From: Propioniciclava sinopodophylli | GTDB lineage: Bacteria; Actinomycetota; Actinomycetes; Propionibacteriales; Propionibacteriaceae | Direction of reading: 5' to 3' | DNA: 64,000 nucleotides | Assembly: GCF_004324755.1 (NCBI RefSeq) | Contig: NZ_SDMQ01000001.1 | Span: 186,001-250,000 of the forward strand | Shown here: positions 1-7,405 of the stretch, in pieces | How the letters are laid out: each line of letters starts with the position of its first letter | Numbering within the stretch: the stretch's first letter is position 1 | Position numbers and translations under genes: made by a program | The notes under the pieces: generated by a model | The model's database searches: none | What the model saw: only the letters and a program-made list of their open reading frames with translations | Told to the model about the DNA's origin: nothing

Positions 1-173
1 GCGAGGGCGGCGTCCGGCACGCGCTCGGGGTCGAGGTCGCCGGAGCGGGCGCGCTCCTGGGCGGCGACCACGGCGGCCTTGACGCGAGGGCGTCCGTGCG
101 TGGCGGCGGCTGCGGTCAGGCGCGGGTCGGCCAGGACCGCGTCCGTGCGGGGGATGCGCCGTCGGTCGTCCAC
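1..173 (-). CDS. selA: L-seryl-tRNA(Sec) selenium transferase, N-terminal part (runs off the window)
   Basis: This is the first 57 codons of a gene read leftwards out of the window. The GTG start at 173 is preceded by GAGGAGG six bases upstream. The protein begins MDDRRRIPRTDAVLADPRL and continues through a segment RPRVKAAVVAAQERARSGDL, which matches the helical N-terminal domain of SelA. SelA is a PLP enzyme that converts Ser-tRNA(Sec) to Sec-tRNA(Sec) using selenophosphate. The gene lies directly downstream of tRNA-Sec on the same strand and is divergent from selD, so the whole selenocysteine pathway is clustered. selB presumably lies further left but is not in view. The PLP domain is outside the window, so the call rests on the N-terminus and the context. 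Confidence 0.82.
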   Translation of the reverse strand, partial: MDDRRRIPRTDAVLADPRLTAAAATHGRPRVKAAVVAAQERARSGDLDPERVPDAAL

Positions 174-196
174 CGCGCCCTCCTCGTCGTCGGTCG

Positions 197-292
197 TGGC
201 GGAGGCGGACGGGAATCGAACCCGCCAGGCCGAGGTACTCGGCCTCACCGGTGTTGAAGACCGGGGAGCCCACCAGGAACTCGTACGCCTCC
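197..292 (-). tRNA. selC: tRNA-Sec (anticodon UCA)
   Basis: The 96-nt minus-strand sequence starts GGAGGCG and ends CGCCTCC, then a G discriminator and an encoded CCA. It shows the enlarged fold of bacterial tRNA-Sec: a long variable arm (GAGGCCG paired with CGGCCT around a short loop), a T arm with GGTTCGATTCC, and an anticodon loop CTTCAAC with TCA in the centre. The eighth acceptor pair looks like a U-C mismatch, leaving seven clean pairs. It reads UGA as selenocysteine. The neighbouring fdnG contains such a codon. A long ORF that runs through this tRNA into selD is therefore not a genuine selD start. Confidence 0.95.
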
Positions 293-323
293 CTGCGCCG
301 CCGAGACTAGTGCACGGCTTCAC

Positions 324-329
324 TAGGGT
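324..329 (+). promoter_or_regulatory. Probable -10 element (TAGGGT) for leaderless selD
   Basis: TAGGGT stands seven bases before the selD ATG, so a transcript would start at or next to the start codon. The same CTAGGGT-to-ATG arrangement occurs before fdnG and before the small membrane protein at 61450. No Shine-Dalgarno sequence precedes selD. The call is by pattern only. Confidence 0.5.
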
Positions 330-336
330 GGGCCGC

Positions 337-1329
337 ATGACCCCGACCCGGCTCCGGCTCACCCAGTACGCCCACGGTGGAGGGTGCGCGTGCAAGATCC
401 CGCCCGGCGAGCTTGAGGCGATGGTCTCCGGGCTGACCGGACGCCCCCACCCCGACCTGGTCGTGGGGCTGGACGACGGTGACGACGCGGCGGCGGTGCG
501 CGTGGGGGCGGATGGGTCCGTGGTCATCTCGACGGCCGACTTCTTCACGCCGGTGGTCGACGACGCCTACGACTGGGGCCGCATCGCCGCCGCGAACGCG
601 CTGTCGGACATCTACGCCATGGGGGGTGAGCCCGTGTTGGCCATCAACCTGCTGGGCTGGCCCCGGGGGGTCCTGCCGACCGAACTGGCGACCGAAGTGC
701 TGCGCGGCGGACTCGCCGTGTGCGAGGCGGCCGGGATTCCGCTGGCCGGCGGGCACTCGATCGACAACCCCGAGCCGACCTACGGGCTCGCGGTGACGGG
801 CCGGGGGCACGCCGACCGGCTGCTGCGCAACGACGCCGCCCGGGCGGGGCGTCCGATCTCGCTGACCAAGCCGCTGGGGGTCGGGGTGCTGAACAACCGG
901 CACAAGGCCACCGGCGACGCCTTCCCGCACGCGGTCGAGTCGATGGCCTCGTTGAACGCCGATGCCGCCCGCGCCGCGCTGGCCGCCGGCATCGAGGCCG
1001 CCACCGACGTCACCGGGTTCGGGCTGCTCGGCCACCTCTACAAGATGGCCCGGGCCTCCGGGGTGACCGCGGTGGTGGACGCCGCCGCGGTGCCCTACCT
1101 GGCAGACGCCCGGGAGTCGCTGGCGGCCGGTTTCGTGCCGGGCGGGTCGCGGCGGAACCTCGACTGGGTGCGTCCCCACCTCGAGGCGTCGGTGGACGAG
1201 GACGAGTTGGTCCTGCTGGCTGATGCGCAGACCTCCGGCGGGCTGATGCTCGCGGGCGAGGTGCCGGGCGCCCCCGTCATCGGCGAGTTCGTGCCCCGCG
1301 GCGACGCGGTCGTGGTGGTGCGGGGCTGA
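337..1329 (+). CDS. selD: Selenide, water dikinase (selenophosphate synthetase)
   Basis: The 330-residue protein makes selenophosphate from selenide and ATP, the selenium donor for SelA. The N-terminus holds GGGCACK with Cys17 and Lys20 at the positions of the catalytic pair known from Escherichia coli SelD; here it is a cysteine, not a selenocysteine, version. It has the AIR-synthase-like ATP-binding fold, with an Asp-rich segment VVGLDDGDDAAAV near residue 50 and TDVTGFGLLGH in the C-terminal half. The ATG at 337 was chosen because the longer reading frame would cross tRNA-Sec and because Cys17/Lys20 then match the family numbering. It is divergent from selC-selA and convergent with the formate dehydrogenase operon. 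Confidence 0.93.
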   Translation: MTPTRLRLTQYAHGGGCACKIPPGELEAMVSGLTGRPHPDLVVGLDDGDDAAAVRVGADGSVVISTADFFTPVVDDAYDWGRIAAANALSDIYAMGGEPVLAINLLGWPRGVLPTELATEVLRGGLAVCEAAGIPLAGGHSIDNPEPTYGLAVTGRGHADRLLRNDAARAGRPISLTKPLGVGVLNNRHKATGDAFPHAVESMASLNADAARAALAAGIEAATDVTGFGLLGHLYKMARASGVTAVVDAAAVPYLADARESLAAGFVPGGSRRNLDWVRPHLEASVDEDELVLLADAQTSGGLMLAGEVPGAPVIGEFVPRGDAVVVVRG

Positions 1330-1338
1330 GAGCCGAAC

Positions 1339-1454
1339 GTAGCGCCATCTGGACCACACGCCGCACCCGCGCCTGAGCCTCCGTCGCCGTTCCCCCTTGT
1401 CAGACAAGGACGGTGCTCCGGCGGTGACGCGGGGTGTGGTCAAGATGGCGTTAC
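1339..1454. repeat. 116-bp imperfect palindrome between convergent selD and nrfD
   Basis: Outer arms of 26 bases (1339-1364 and 1429-1454) pair with only three mismatches. The centre carries a perfect 7-bp hairpin, CCTTGTC-A-GACAAGG (1395-1409), and the material between also pairs partly. It fills almost the whole space between two convergent operons. It could serve as a bidirectional terminator, although there is no T tract. It could also be a small foldback mobile element. No second copy was noticed in the window. Confidence 0.75.
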
Positions 1455-1464
1455 GCGCCGGCGC

Positions 1465-2553
1465 TCACGGGGCCTGCTCCCTCGCGCGACCGGTGGGCCA
1501 TTCGCCACCGGGCTGGGTCGCGCCCTGCCCGGCCGCGGCCTTGGCGTCCGCCCGCCGTCGCTGGGGGCGCACCGTGTAGATCGGGTCGGACGCCGACGCC
1601 TGCCCCGCCTCGAACACGGCCATGCGCGTGCAGAACGACCCCGCCACGAGCATCGCGCCCGCCAGCGCACCCAGCGCCCGCGACCGCCCGGACAGCAGCG
1701 CCCCGACACCACCCCCGGCGGTCAGCAGGCGCGCGGCGGCGTGGTAGCGGTGGGCGTGCCCCTGACGCAGCGGCTGGCCCTCCTCCCCGAGGCGGCGCTC
1801 GAGCAGGTGGTCCGCGACGAGTTCGGACGCAGCGGCCACGGCCGCCAGTGCGCGCACCGGCGCGGTCTCGGACGCCGCCGTCGTGACCAGGCTCAGCCCG
1901 CACCCGGCGCCCAGGCCCGACGACACGAACAGGAACGGCAGCTCGCGGTGCGACTCGTGCCACAGGGGCGTCGCGGTGTCCGAGAGGAGGACGGCGGTGT
2001 AGGCGGCCAGTGGTGGCGCGAAGAAGGCGGAGCCGGCGCTGGCGAGCGGGTCGGCGACGCGGGCAACCCGGCCGAGCACGCCGTCGCGCAGCAGGGGCCG
2101 CGCCACCTCGAGCACCGCGGCGGCGCCGGCGAACGTGCCGAACCCGGCCAGGATCCACGACCCGACGCTCATCGGCGACGTCAGCTTGGCGGTCCGCATC
2201 ATGTTGAGCGCCCGCTCGGGTCGCCCCAGGTCGGCGATGAGCGCCACCCCGCCCAGCCCGACGGACGCCAGCGCCCCCAGCCGGGCGTTGCGGCGCAGGG
2301 TGGGGCGCCCGGTCAGGTGCGCCCCGGCGCCGACGAGGCCAGACCCCGCGGCGAGCCCGCCCAGAAACAGGTAGTACGCGATCTCGTGACCCCACGGCGC
2401 CTGCTTGACGATGGGGCGCCCGTAGTAGGAGCGGAACTCGGCGTCCGGGACGGTCGCGTTCGGGTCGCCTCGGCGACCGGCCCGGCGACGGCGCCGGCGT
2501 CCGTCGCGGGGAGGCTTGGGGGGCCGGTCGGCGTCGAAGGGGCTGGTGGTCAC
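1465..2553 (-). CDS. nrfD: NrfD/PsrC-family membrane subunit of formate dehydrogenase
   Basis: This 362-residue integral membrane protein is the likely quinone-reducing anchor of the formate dehydrogenase. A basic cytoplasmic N-terminus (a run of arginines near residues 18-28) leads to WGHEIAYYLFLGGLAAGSGL, a typical NrfD first helix, then about eight further hydrophobic segments. GGVALIADLGRPERALNMMR between helices is also family-typical. The ATG overlaps the fdnH stop as ATGA, so the two genes are translationally coupled. Actinobacterial and related FDH operons often use an NrfD protein in place of the cytochrome b subunit FdnI. Assigning it to this complex rests on operon position. Confidence 0.88.
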   Translation of the reverse strand: MTTSPFDADRPPKPPRDGRRRRRRAGRRGDPNATVPDAEFRSYYGRPIVKQAPWGHEIAYYLFLGGLAAGSGLVGAGAHLTGRPTLRRNARLGALASVGLGGVALIADLGRPERALNMMRTAKLTSPMSVGSWILAGFGTFAGAAAVLEVARPLLRDGVLGRVARVADPLASAGSAFFAPPLAAYTAVLLSDTATPLWHESHRELPFLFVSSGLGAGCGLSLVTTAASETAPVRALAAVAAASELVADHLLERRLGEEGQPLRQGHAHRYHAAARLLTAGGGVGALLSGRSRALGALAGAMLVAGSFCTRMAVFEAGQASASDPIYTVRPQRRRADAKAAAGQGATQPGGEWPTGRAREQAP

Positions 2554-3554
2554 GAGGGCCTCCCGAACGCGGCGAACACGCCGAGGGCGACGCCGATCAT
2601 GGCGGTGCCCGCCATGCCGGCGAGGGTGAACATGCGGGGCAGATCGCGGGTGGTCACGACGGGGTCGGGCGGCAGCCCGTAGGCCTCGGGCTCGTCCATG
2701 AGGAGGAACACCGACCCGGTGCCGCCGACACCGTCGTCGGGGTTGGCGCCGTAGAGGCGAGCCTCCGTGTGGCCCTGCTCATGCAGCGTCGCGAGCCGGG
2801 CCCGCGCCTTGGCGACCATGTCGCTGTGGTCGCCGAAGCTGATGGACGTCGTCGGGCACGTCTGCGCGCAGGCCGGGGTCTGGCCGTCGCGCAGGCGGTC
2901 GTAGCAGAGCGTGCACTTCTGGGCGACGCCTCCGTTCGGCACCGGCTGCTGCGTGCCGTCGCCGATCTCGACGACGCCTTTCTCGCGGCGCTCGATGACA
3001 CCGAACGGGCAGGCGGCCACGCAGTAGCCGCACCCGTTGCAGACGTCGGCCTGCACCACGACCGTGCCGTACTCGCTGCGGAACAGCGCGCCCGTCGGGC
3101 ACACGTCCAGGCACCCCGCGTGCGTGCAGTGCTTGCAGACGTCCGAGCTCATCAGCCAGCGGACGGCGGGCAGGCCGACGGGCTCGGCGGGGGCTTCGAC
3201 GGGCTCAGCCAGCCGTGTGGGCTCAGCCGTCCGCTTCGGCATCCCCAGCAGGACCGCGCCGGACGCCTTGGCGCGGGCCAGCTGGTCGGGGCCCTGCTCG
3301 ATGAACGCGACGTGCCGCCAGGTGTTGGCGCCCAGGTGCCCGGAGTTGTCGTAGGACGACCCCTGCCAGGCAGGGCCGTCGGCGTCCGTGCGGGCGGGGA
3401 CGCGGTTCCACTCCTTGCAGGCGACCTCACAGGCCTTGCAGCCGATGCAGATGGAGGTATCGGTGAAGAACCCCTTGCGGGACTCCCCCTGCGTCCAGTT
3501 GGCATCGGCGATCGGGTCGGTGGGACCGCTGAGCTGGTTGCGCCAGAACCCCAT
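2550..3554 (-). CDS. fdnH: Formate dehydrogenase iron-sulfur (beta) subunit
   Basis: The 334-residue electron-transfer subunit carries four ferredoxin-type cysteine clusters: CIGCKACEVAC (Cys36-46), CKHCTHAGCLDVC, CNGCGYCVAAC and CTLCYDRLRDGQTPACAQTC. These would bind four 4Fe-4S centres between FdnG and the membrane subunit. A single hydrophobic helix near the C-terminus (MFTLAGMAGTAMIGVALGVF) anchors it. Its ATG overlaps the fdnG stop (TGATG). An insertion around residues 105-130, reading LAEPVEAPAEPV, coincides with a copy of the dispersed CTTCGAC-GGCTCAG repeat, so repeat sequence appears to have been taken into the coding region. Confidence 0.92.
   Translation of the reverse strand: MGFWRNQLSGPTDPIADANWTQGESRKGFFTDTSICIGCKACEVACKEWNRVPARTDADGPAWQGSSYDNSGHLGANTWRHVAFIEQGPDQLARAKASGAVLLGMPKRTAEPTRLAEPVEAPAEPVGLPAVRWLMSSDVCKHCTHAGCLDVCPTGALFRSEYGTVVVQADVCNGCGYCVAACPFGVIERREKGVVEIGDGTQQPVPNGGVAQKCTLCYDRLRDGQTPACAQTCPTTSISFGDHSDMVAKARARLATLHEQGHTEARLYGANPDDGVGGTGSVFLLMDEPEAYGLPPDPVVTTRDLPRMFTLAGMAGTAMIGVALGVFAAFGRPS
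3192..3210. repeat. Dispersed repeat copy inside fdnH
   Basis: The plus strand reads GGCTTCGACGGGCTCAGCC, one base from the CTTCGACAGGCTCAG core seen at 50653, 61197 and 61267, and is followed by a partial second GGGCTCAGCC. It sits in frame within fdnH and encodes the LAEPVEA segment. Confidence 0.7.
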
Positions 3555-6500
3555 CAGGCCTCCTTCGAGGTGTCGGGCGTGAGCCCGGCCCGACGCTGGT
3601 ACTCGGCCACCAGGTCGAGCACCGCGGGGCCGCGCGGTCGGCGTCCGGGCCTGATGTCGCACGAACCCACCTTGGACTCCTGGATCTGGACGTTCGGGTC
3701 GAGCGCGAGCCCCAGTAGGTCGTTGGCGGCGTCGCCCTCCACCACAGCATGCCCGCCCACGCCCCAGTGGTAGGGCAGGCCGATCTGGTGGACGGTCCGG
3801 CCCCTGACGGCCAGCGGGCGCATCCGGTCGGTGACGAGCACGCGTGCCTCGATGGCCGCCCGCGGCGACACCAGGGTGGCCCAGCCACCGTTGACCAGGT
3901 CGCGCTCGGCCGCCAGCTGTGGCGAGACCTCGCAGAACATCTCCGGTTGGAGCTCGGCCAGGTAGGGCAGCCAGCGCGACATGCCGCCGGCCGTGTGGTG
4001 CTCGGTGAGCCGGTAGGTGGTGAACACGTACGGGTACACCTCGACGCCGGGTTGGCCGGCGGAGGCGGCGAACAGGTTGTCCTGGCGGCGGAAGGTGACG
4101 CGGGTCGGCGAGGCCTGCACCGGGTACACCGGGTTGGGCACCGGGGATTCCTGCGCCTCGTAGTGCGTCGGCAGCGGCCCGTCCACGAGCCCCTTGGGTG
4201 CGAACAGCCACCCCACGCCGTCCGCCTGCATGATGAACGCGTCGGTGCCGTCCAGGGCGTCCGGCCCGCCCGTGCCGGGCGCGGCGCGGTGGTCCGGGGC
4301 CAGGCCGATGGGGAAGTCGGGCACGTCGTCGCCCACCCAGCGGCTGGCGTCGGCGTCCCACCAGACGAGCTTCTTGCGCTCGCTCCACGGGCGGCCGTCG
4401 GGGTCGGCCGAGGCCCGGTTGTAGAGGATGCGGCGGTTCGCCGGCCACGCCCACCCCCACTCGGACGCCGTGGGCCCGCCCCCGCCGTTCGGCACACGCA
4501 GCGCCGAGCGGTTCACCCCGCCGGCGTAGACGCCCGCGTAGATCCAGCAGCCGGACGCCGAGGTGCCATCGGCGCGCAGCTGCGCGAACCCGTCAACCAG
4601 CTCGCCGTCGGCGTGGCCGTTGATCTCGCGCAGGACCGCCTCGGGGTCGACCTCGCCGTGCTCGTCGACCGGGTAGTCCCAGGTGAGGTCGAGCAGGGGG
4701 CGGTCGCGGGGGTCGTCCGAGCCCGCCAGCCGCTCGCGGATCTTCTGCCCGAGCAGGTGGAAGAAGTCGAGCTCGCTCTGGCAGTCGCCCGGCGGCTCCA
4801 CGGCCTTGTGCCGCCACTGCAGCAGGCGCTGGGTCTGGGTGAACGTGCCCGACTTCTCGGCATAGGACGCCGCGGGCAGGAAGAACACCTCGGTGCCGAT
4901 CTGGTCGGTGATCAGTTCTCCGGTCTCGATTTCGGGGGCGTCCTGCCAGAAGGTCGCCGTCTCGATCATCTGCAGGTCGCGGACGACGAGCCAGTCGAGC
5001 TTCGCCAGCGCGAGCCGCTGAAGCCGCGAGTGCGCCGACCCGACGGCCGGGTTCTGCCCCAGCACGAAGTAGCCGGACACCCCGCCCTCCAGCATCGAGA
5101 GCACCGTCTGGTAGGTGCCGTGGGCCCCCGACAGCGTCGGCAGGTGCCCGAAGCAGTAGTCGTTCTCGGCGGTGGCGGCGTCCCCGAACCACGCCTTGAG
5201 CAGGGAGATCGTGTAGGCGTCCGCGTTGGCCCAGAACCCCTTCTGCTTCTTGCTCGCGATGCCGTCCAGGTAGGACGCCAGGGTGTCGGTCTTCCCCGCG
5301 ACCGGCATGGGCAGGTACCCCGGCAGCAGGTTGTAGAGGGTCGGGATGTCCGTGGAGCCCTGGATGGACGCGTGCCCGCGGAGCGCCATGATGCCGCCGC
5401 CCGGGCGTCCCATGTTGCCGAGCAGGAGCTGCAGGATGGCCGCCGTGCGGATCATCTGGGCGCCCGCCGAGTGCTGCGTCCAGCCCACGGCGTAGCAGAA
5501 GGCGGTGGTGCGCTCGCGTCCGGAGTTCGCGACGACGGCGGCGGCGAGGTAGGCGAAGTCGTCGACGGAGATGCCGCAGGTCTCGGCCACGAGCTCGGGG
5601 GTGTAGCGCGCGTAGTGGCGGCGCAGCAGGTTGAGCACGCAGTGGGGGTCGGTGAGCGTCGGGTCCTTGCGGATGCGGTGGTGCTCCAGCGGCGGGCCGC
5701 CCTCGCCGAACGCCTGCCCCTCGGCCGTGTCGGACTCGGTCGCGGTGTCGGCGGTGCCGTCGGAGCCGGGCTCGTCGACCGTGCCGCCGTCGGTCTGGGC
5801 GTAGGCCCAACTGGACTGGTCGTAGGTGCGCAGCTCGGGGTCATAGCCGGAGAAGAGGCCTTCGAGGTCCTCGGTGTCGCGAAACTCGGGGCTGATCACG
5901 CTGGTGGCGTTGGTGTAGGCCAGCACGTAGTCGCGGAACCACAGGTCGTTGCTCAGCACGTGGTTGATGAGCGCCCCCAGCAGCACGACGTCGGAGCCCG
6001 CGCGGATGGGGATGTGCCGGTCTGCCTGCGCCGAGGTGCGGGTGAACCGCGGGTCGACGTGGATCACCTTCGCGCCGCGCAGTTTGGCCTCGGTCACCCA
6101 CTGGAAGCCCACCGGGTGGCACTCGGCCATGTTGGAGCCCTGGATGACGATGCAGTCAGACTGTGCGAGATCCTGGAGTGACTGGGTGGCGCCTCCCCGC
6201 CCGAACGAGGCCCCCAGACCGGGGACCGTGGCGGAGTGTCATATGCGCGCCTGGTTCTCGATCTGGATCGCGCCGGCCGCCGTGAACAGCTTCTTGATGA
6301 GGTAGTTCTCCTCGTTGTCCAGCGTCGCGCCGCCGAGGGAGGCGATGCCCATCGTCCGGTCGAGGCGGTTGCCGTCGGCGTCCTGCTCCTGCCAGTAGTC
6401 GCGTCGGGCCTGAACGAACCGGTCGGCGATCATGTCGGTGGCCGTGGCGAGGTCGAGATCCTCCCACTGCGTGCCGTACGGACGCCGGTAGCGAACGGTC

Positions 6501-6796
6501 GTCACCCGGCGCGGCGAGTTCACGAGCTGCTCGGACGCCGCCCCCTTCGGGCACAGCCTGCCGCGGCTGATCGGCGAGTCGGGATCGCCCTCGATCTGGA
6601 TGATCTTCTCGTCCCGGACGAAGATGCGCTGGCCGCAGCCGACCGCACAGTAGGGGCACACGCTCTGCGCGACGCGGTCGGCCGTAGAGGTACGGGCGCC
6701 CGCCTCGGCCGTGGTCGGGGAGGTGACGGACGGCCCGCGGCCCAGCCAGTCGCGCGTGGCAACCTGGCGGAGCACGGGCCAACCGAGGAACGCCAT
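3554..6796 (-). CDS. fdnG: Selenocysteine-containing formate dehydrogenase, catalytic (alpha) subunit
   Basis: The 1080-residue molybdo/tungsto-bis-MGD enzyme oxidises formate to CO2. The reading frame is interrupted by one UGA at 6241-6239, which is codon 186 in the context NQARI-Sec-HSATV. That is the position of the catalytic selenocysteine of FdnG/FdoG, followed by the conserved His. A SECIS hairpin follows directly, and selA, selC and selD are adjacent, so this is one gene read through UGA and not a pseudogene. Cys47, Cys50, Cys54 and Cys82 (CPYCAVGC, then RLCPKG) bind the proximal 4Fe-4S centre. No twin-arginine signal is present; the N-terminus MAFLGWPVLRQVATRDWLG resembles a known non-exported subgroup, so the active site may face the cytoplasm. 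An acidic Thr/Ser/Glu insert lies near residues 315-350. Confidence 0.95.
6209..6241 (-). promoter_or_regulatory. UGA selenocysteine codon and bacterial SECIS element
   Basis: The UGA at 6241-6239 is followed, after 18 bases, by an apical loop GGUCU (6220-6216) on a 7-bp stem, GGUCCCC (6227-6221) paired with GGGGGCC (6215-6209), with one G-U pair. A GGUC loop at this distance is what SelB recognises, and the spacing equals the E. coli fdhF element as I recall it. The hairpin is embedded in coding sequence. Confidence 0.9.
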
Positions 6797-6802
6797 GGCG
6801 GC

Positions 6803-6808
6803 ACCCTA
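6803..6808 (-). promoter_or_regulatory. Probable -10 element (TAGGGT) for leaderless fdnG
   Basis: On the minus strand CTAGGGT is followed by six bases and then the fdnG ATG at 6796. No ribosome binding site is visible. This matches the selD arrangement and suggests that the two selenium-related units share a promoter type. Confidence 0.5.
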
Positions 6809-6873
6809 GCCCCTGCCGCCGACAGTGCCCAGAGGTCGGGTCACGTTCGCAGCGGGGCCGCGGACAAGGTTGG

Positions 6874-7326
6874 ATGGACGCCGTGGACTCCTCGACCGGC
6901 CCGGCGCCCGACTTCTTCGTCGTGTCGTGCACGCTGCTCGACCGGCTCGGCCAGCTGTTGCTGGTGCGCAAGCGCGGCACCTCGCGGTTCATGCTGCCTG
7001 GCGGCAAGGTCGAGGCGGGCGAGACGCACCTGGACGCCGTCCTGCGCGAGGTGGCCGAGGAGGTGTCACTGGCCCTCGACCCCGCTGCCGTGTGGCTCCT
7101 GGGCCACTGGACGGCCGGGGCGGCCAACGAACCCGGCTTGAGGATCGCGTCCGACGTGTTCGCTGCGCCATTGCCGGGCGAGCCGGTGGCGTCGGCCGAG
7201 ATCGAGGAGCTGCGCTGGCTGCCGATCGATCCCGCGTGCGACTACGCCGCGGACGCCTCGCTCTCACCCATGCTGGTCGAGCACGTCATCCCGGCCCTGG
7301 TGGCGCGTCGGACGCCTCAGGCGTAG
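6874..7326 (+). CDS. Nudix hydrolase, substrate unknown
   Basis: This 150-residue single-domain protein has a Nudix box at residues 44-66 (GGKVEAGE, then REVAEEVSL). The box glycine near its end is replaced by serine, but the metal-binding REVAEE glutamates are intact. Such proteins hydrolyse nucleoside diphosphates linked to another group. LVRKRGTSRFMLPGGK resembles MutT/8-oxo-dGTP-type members, but the substrate cannot be read from the sequence. The gene is divergent from fdnG with about 77 bases between them. ACAAGG before the ATG is a plausible weak ribosome binding site. Confidence 0.85.
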   Translation: MDAVDSSTGPAPDFFVVSCTLLDRLGQLLLVRKRGTSRFMLPGGKVEAGETHLDAVLREVAEEVSLALDPAAVWLLGHWTAGAANEPGLRIASDVFAAPLPGEPVASAEIEELRWLPIDPACDYAADASLSPMLVEHVIPALVARRTPQA

Positions 7327-7405
7327 GACCCCAGCACCTGCTGCACCGCGTACTGGCGATCGGGGTTGCTCACAGTGGGCTGGGGAGCTGTTTCAGCGTG
7401 AGTAG

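Noticed and set aside
79-336. Upstream extension of the selD reading frame
   Set aside because: It would cross tRNA-Sec and carries no family sequence; the ATG at 337 puts Cys17 and Lys20 at the expected positions.
3749-6181. Long plus-strand open frame opposite fdnG (810 codons)
   Set aside because: It mirrors a well-conserved gene on the other strand, has low-complexity Arg/Gly/Val composition and no motif; long antisense frames are expected at this GC content.
6131-6796. fdnG as a pseudogene split by a stop codon
   Set aside because: The stop is UGA at the known selenocysteine position, followed by a SECIS and flanked by the selenium genes.
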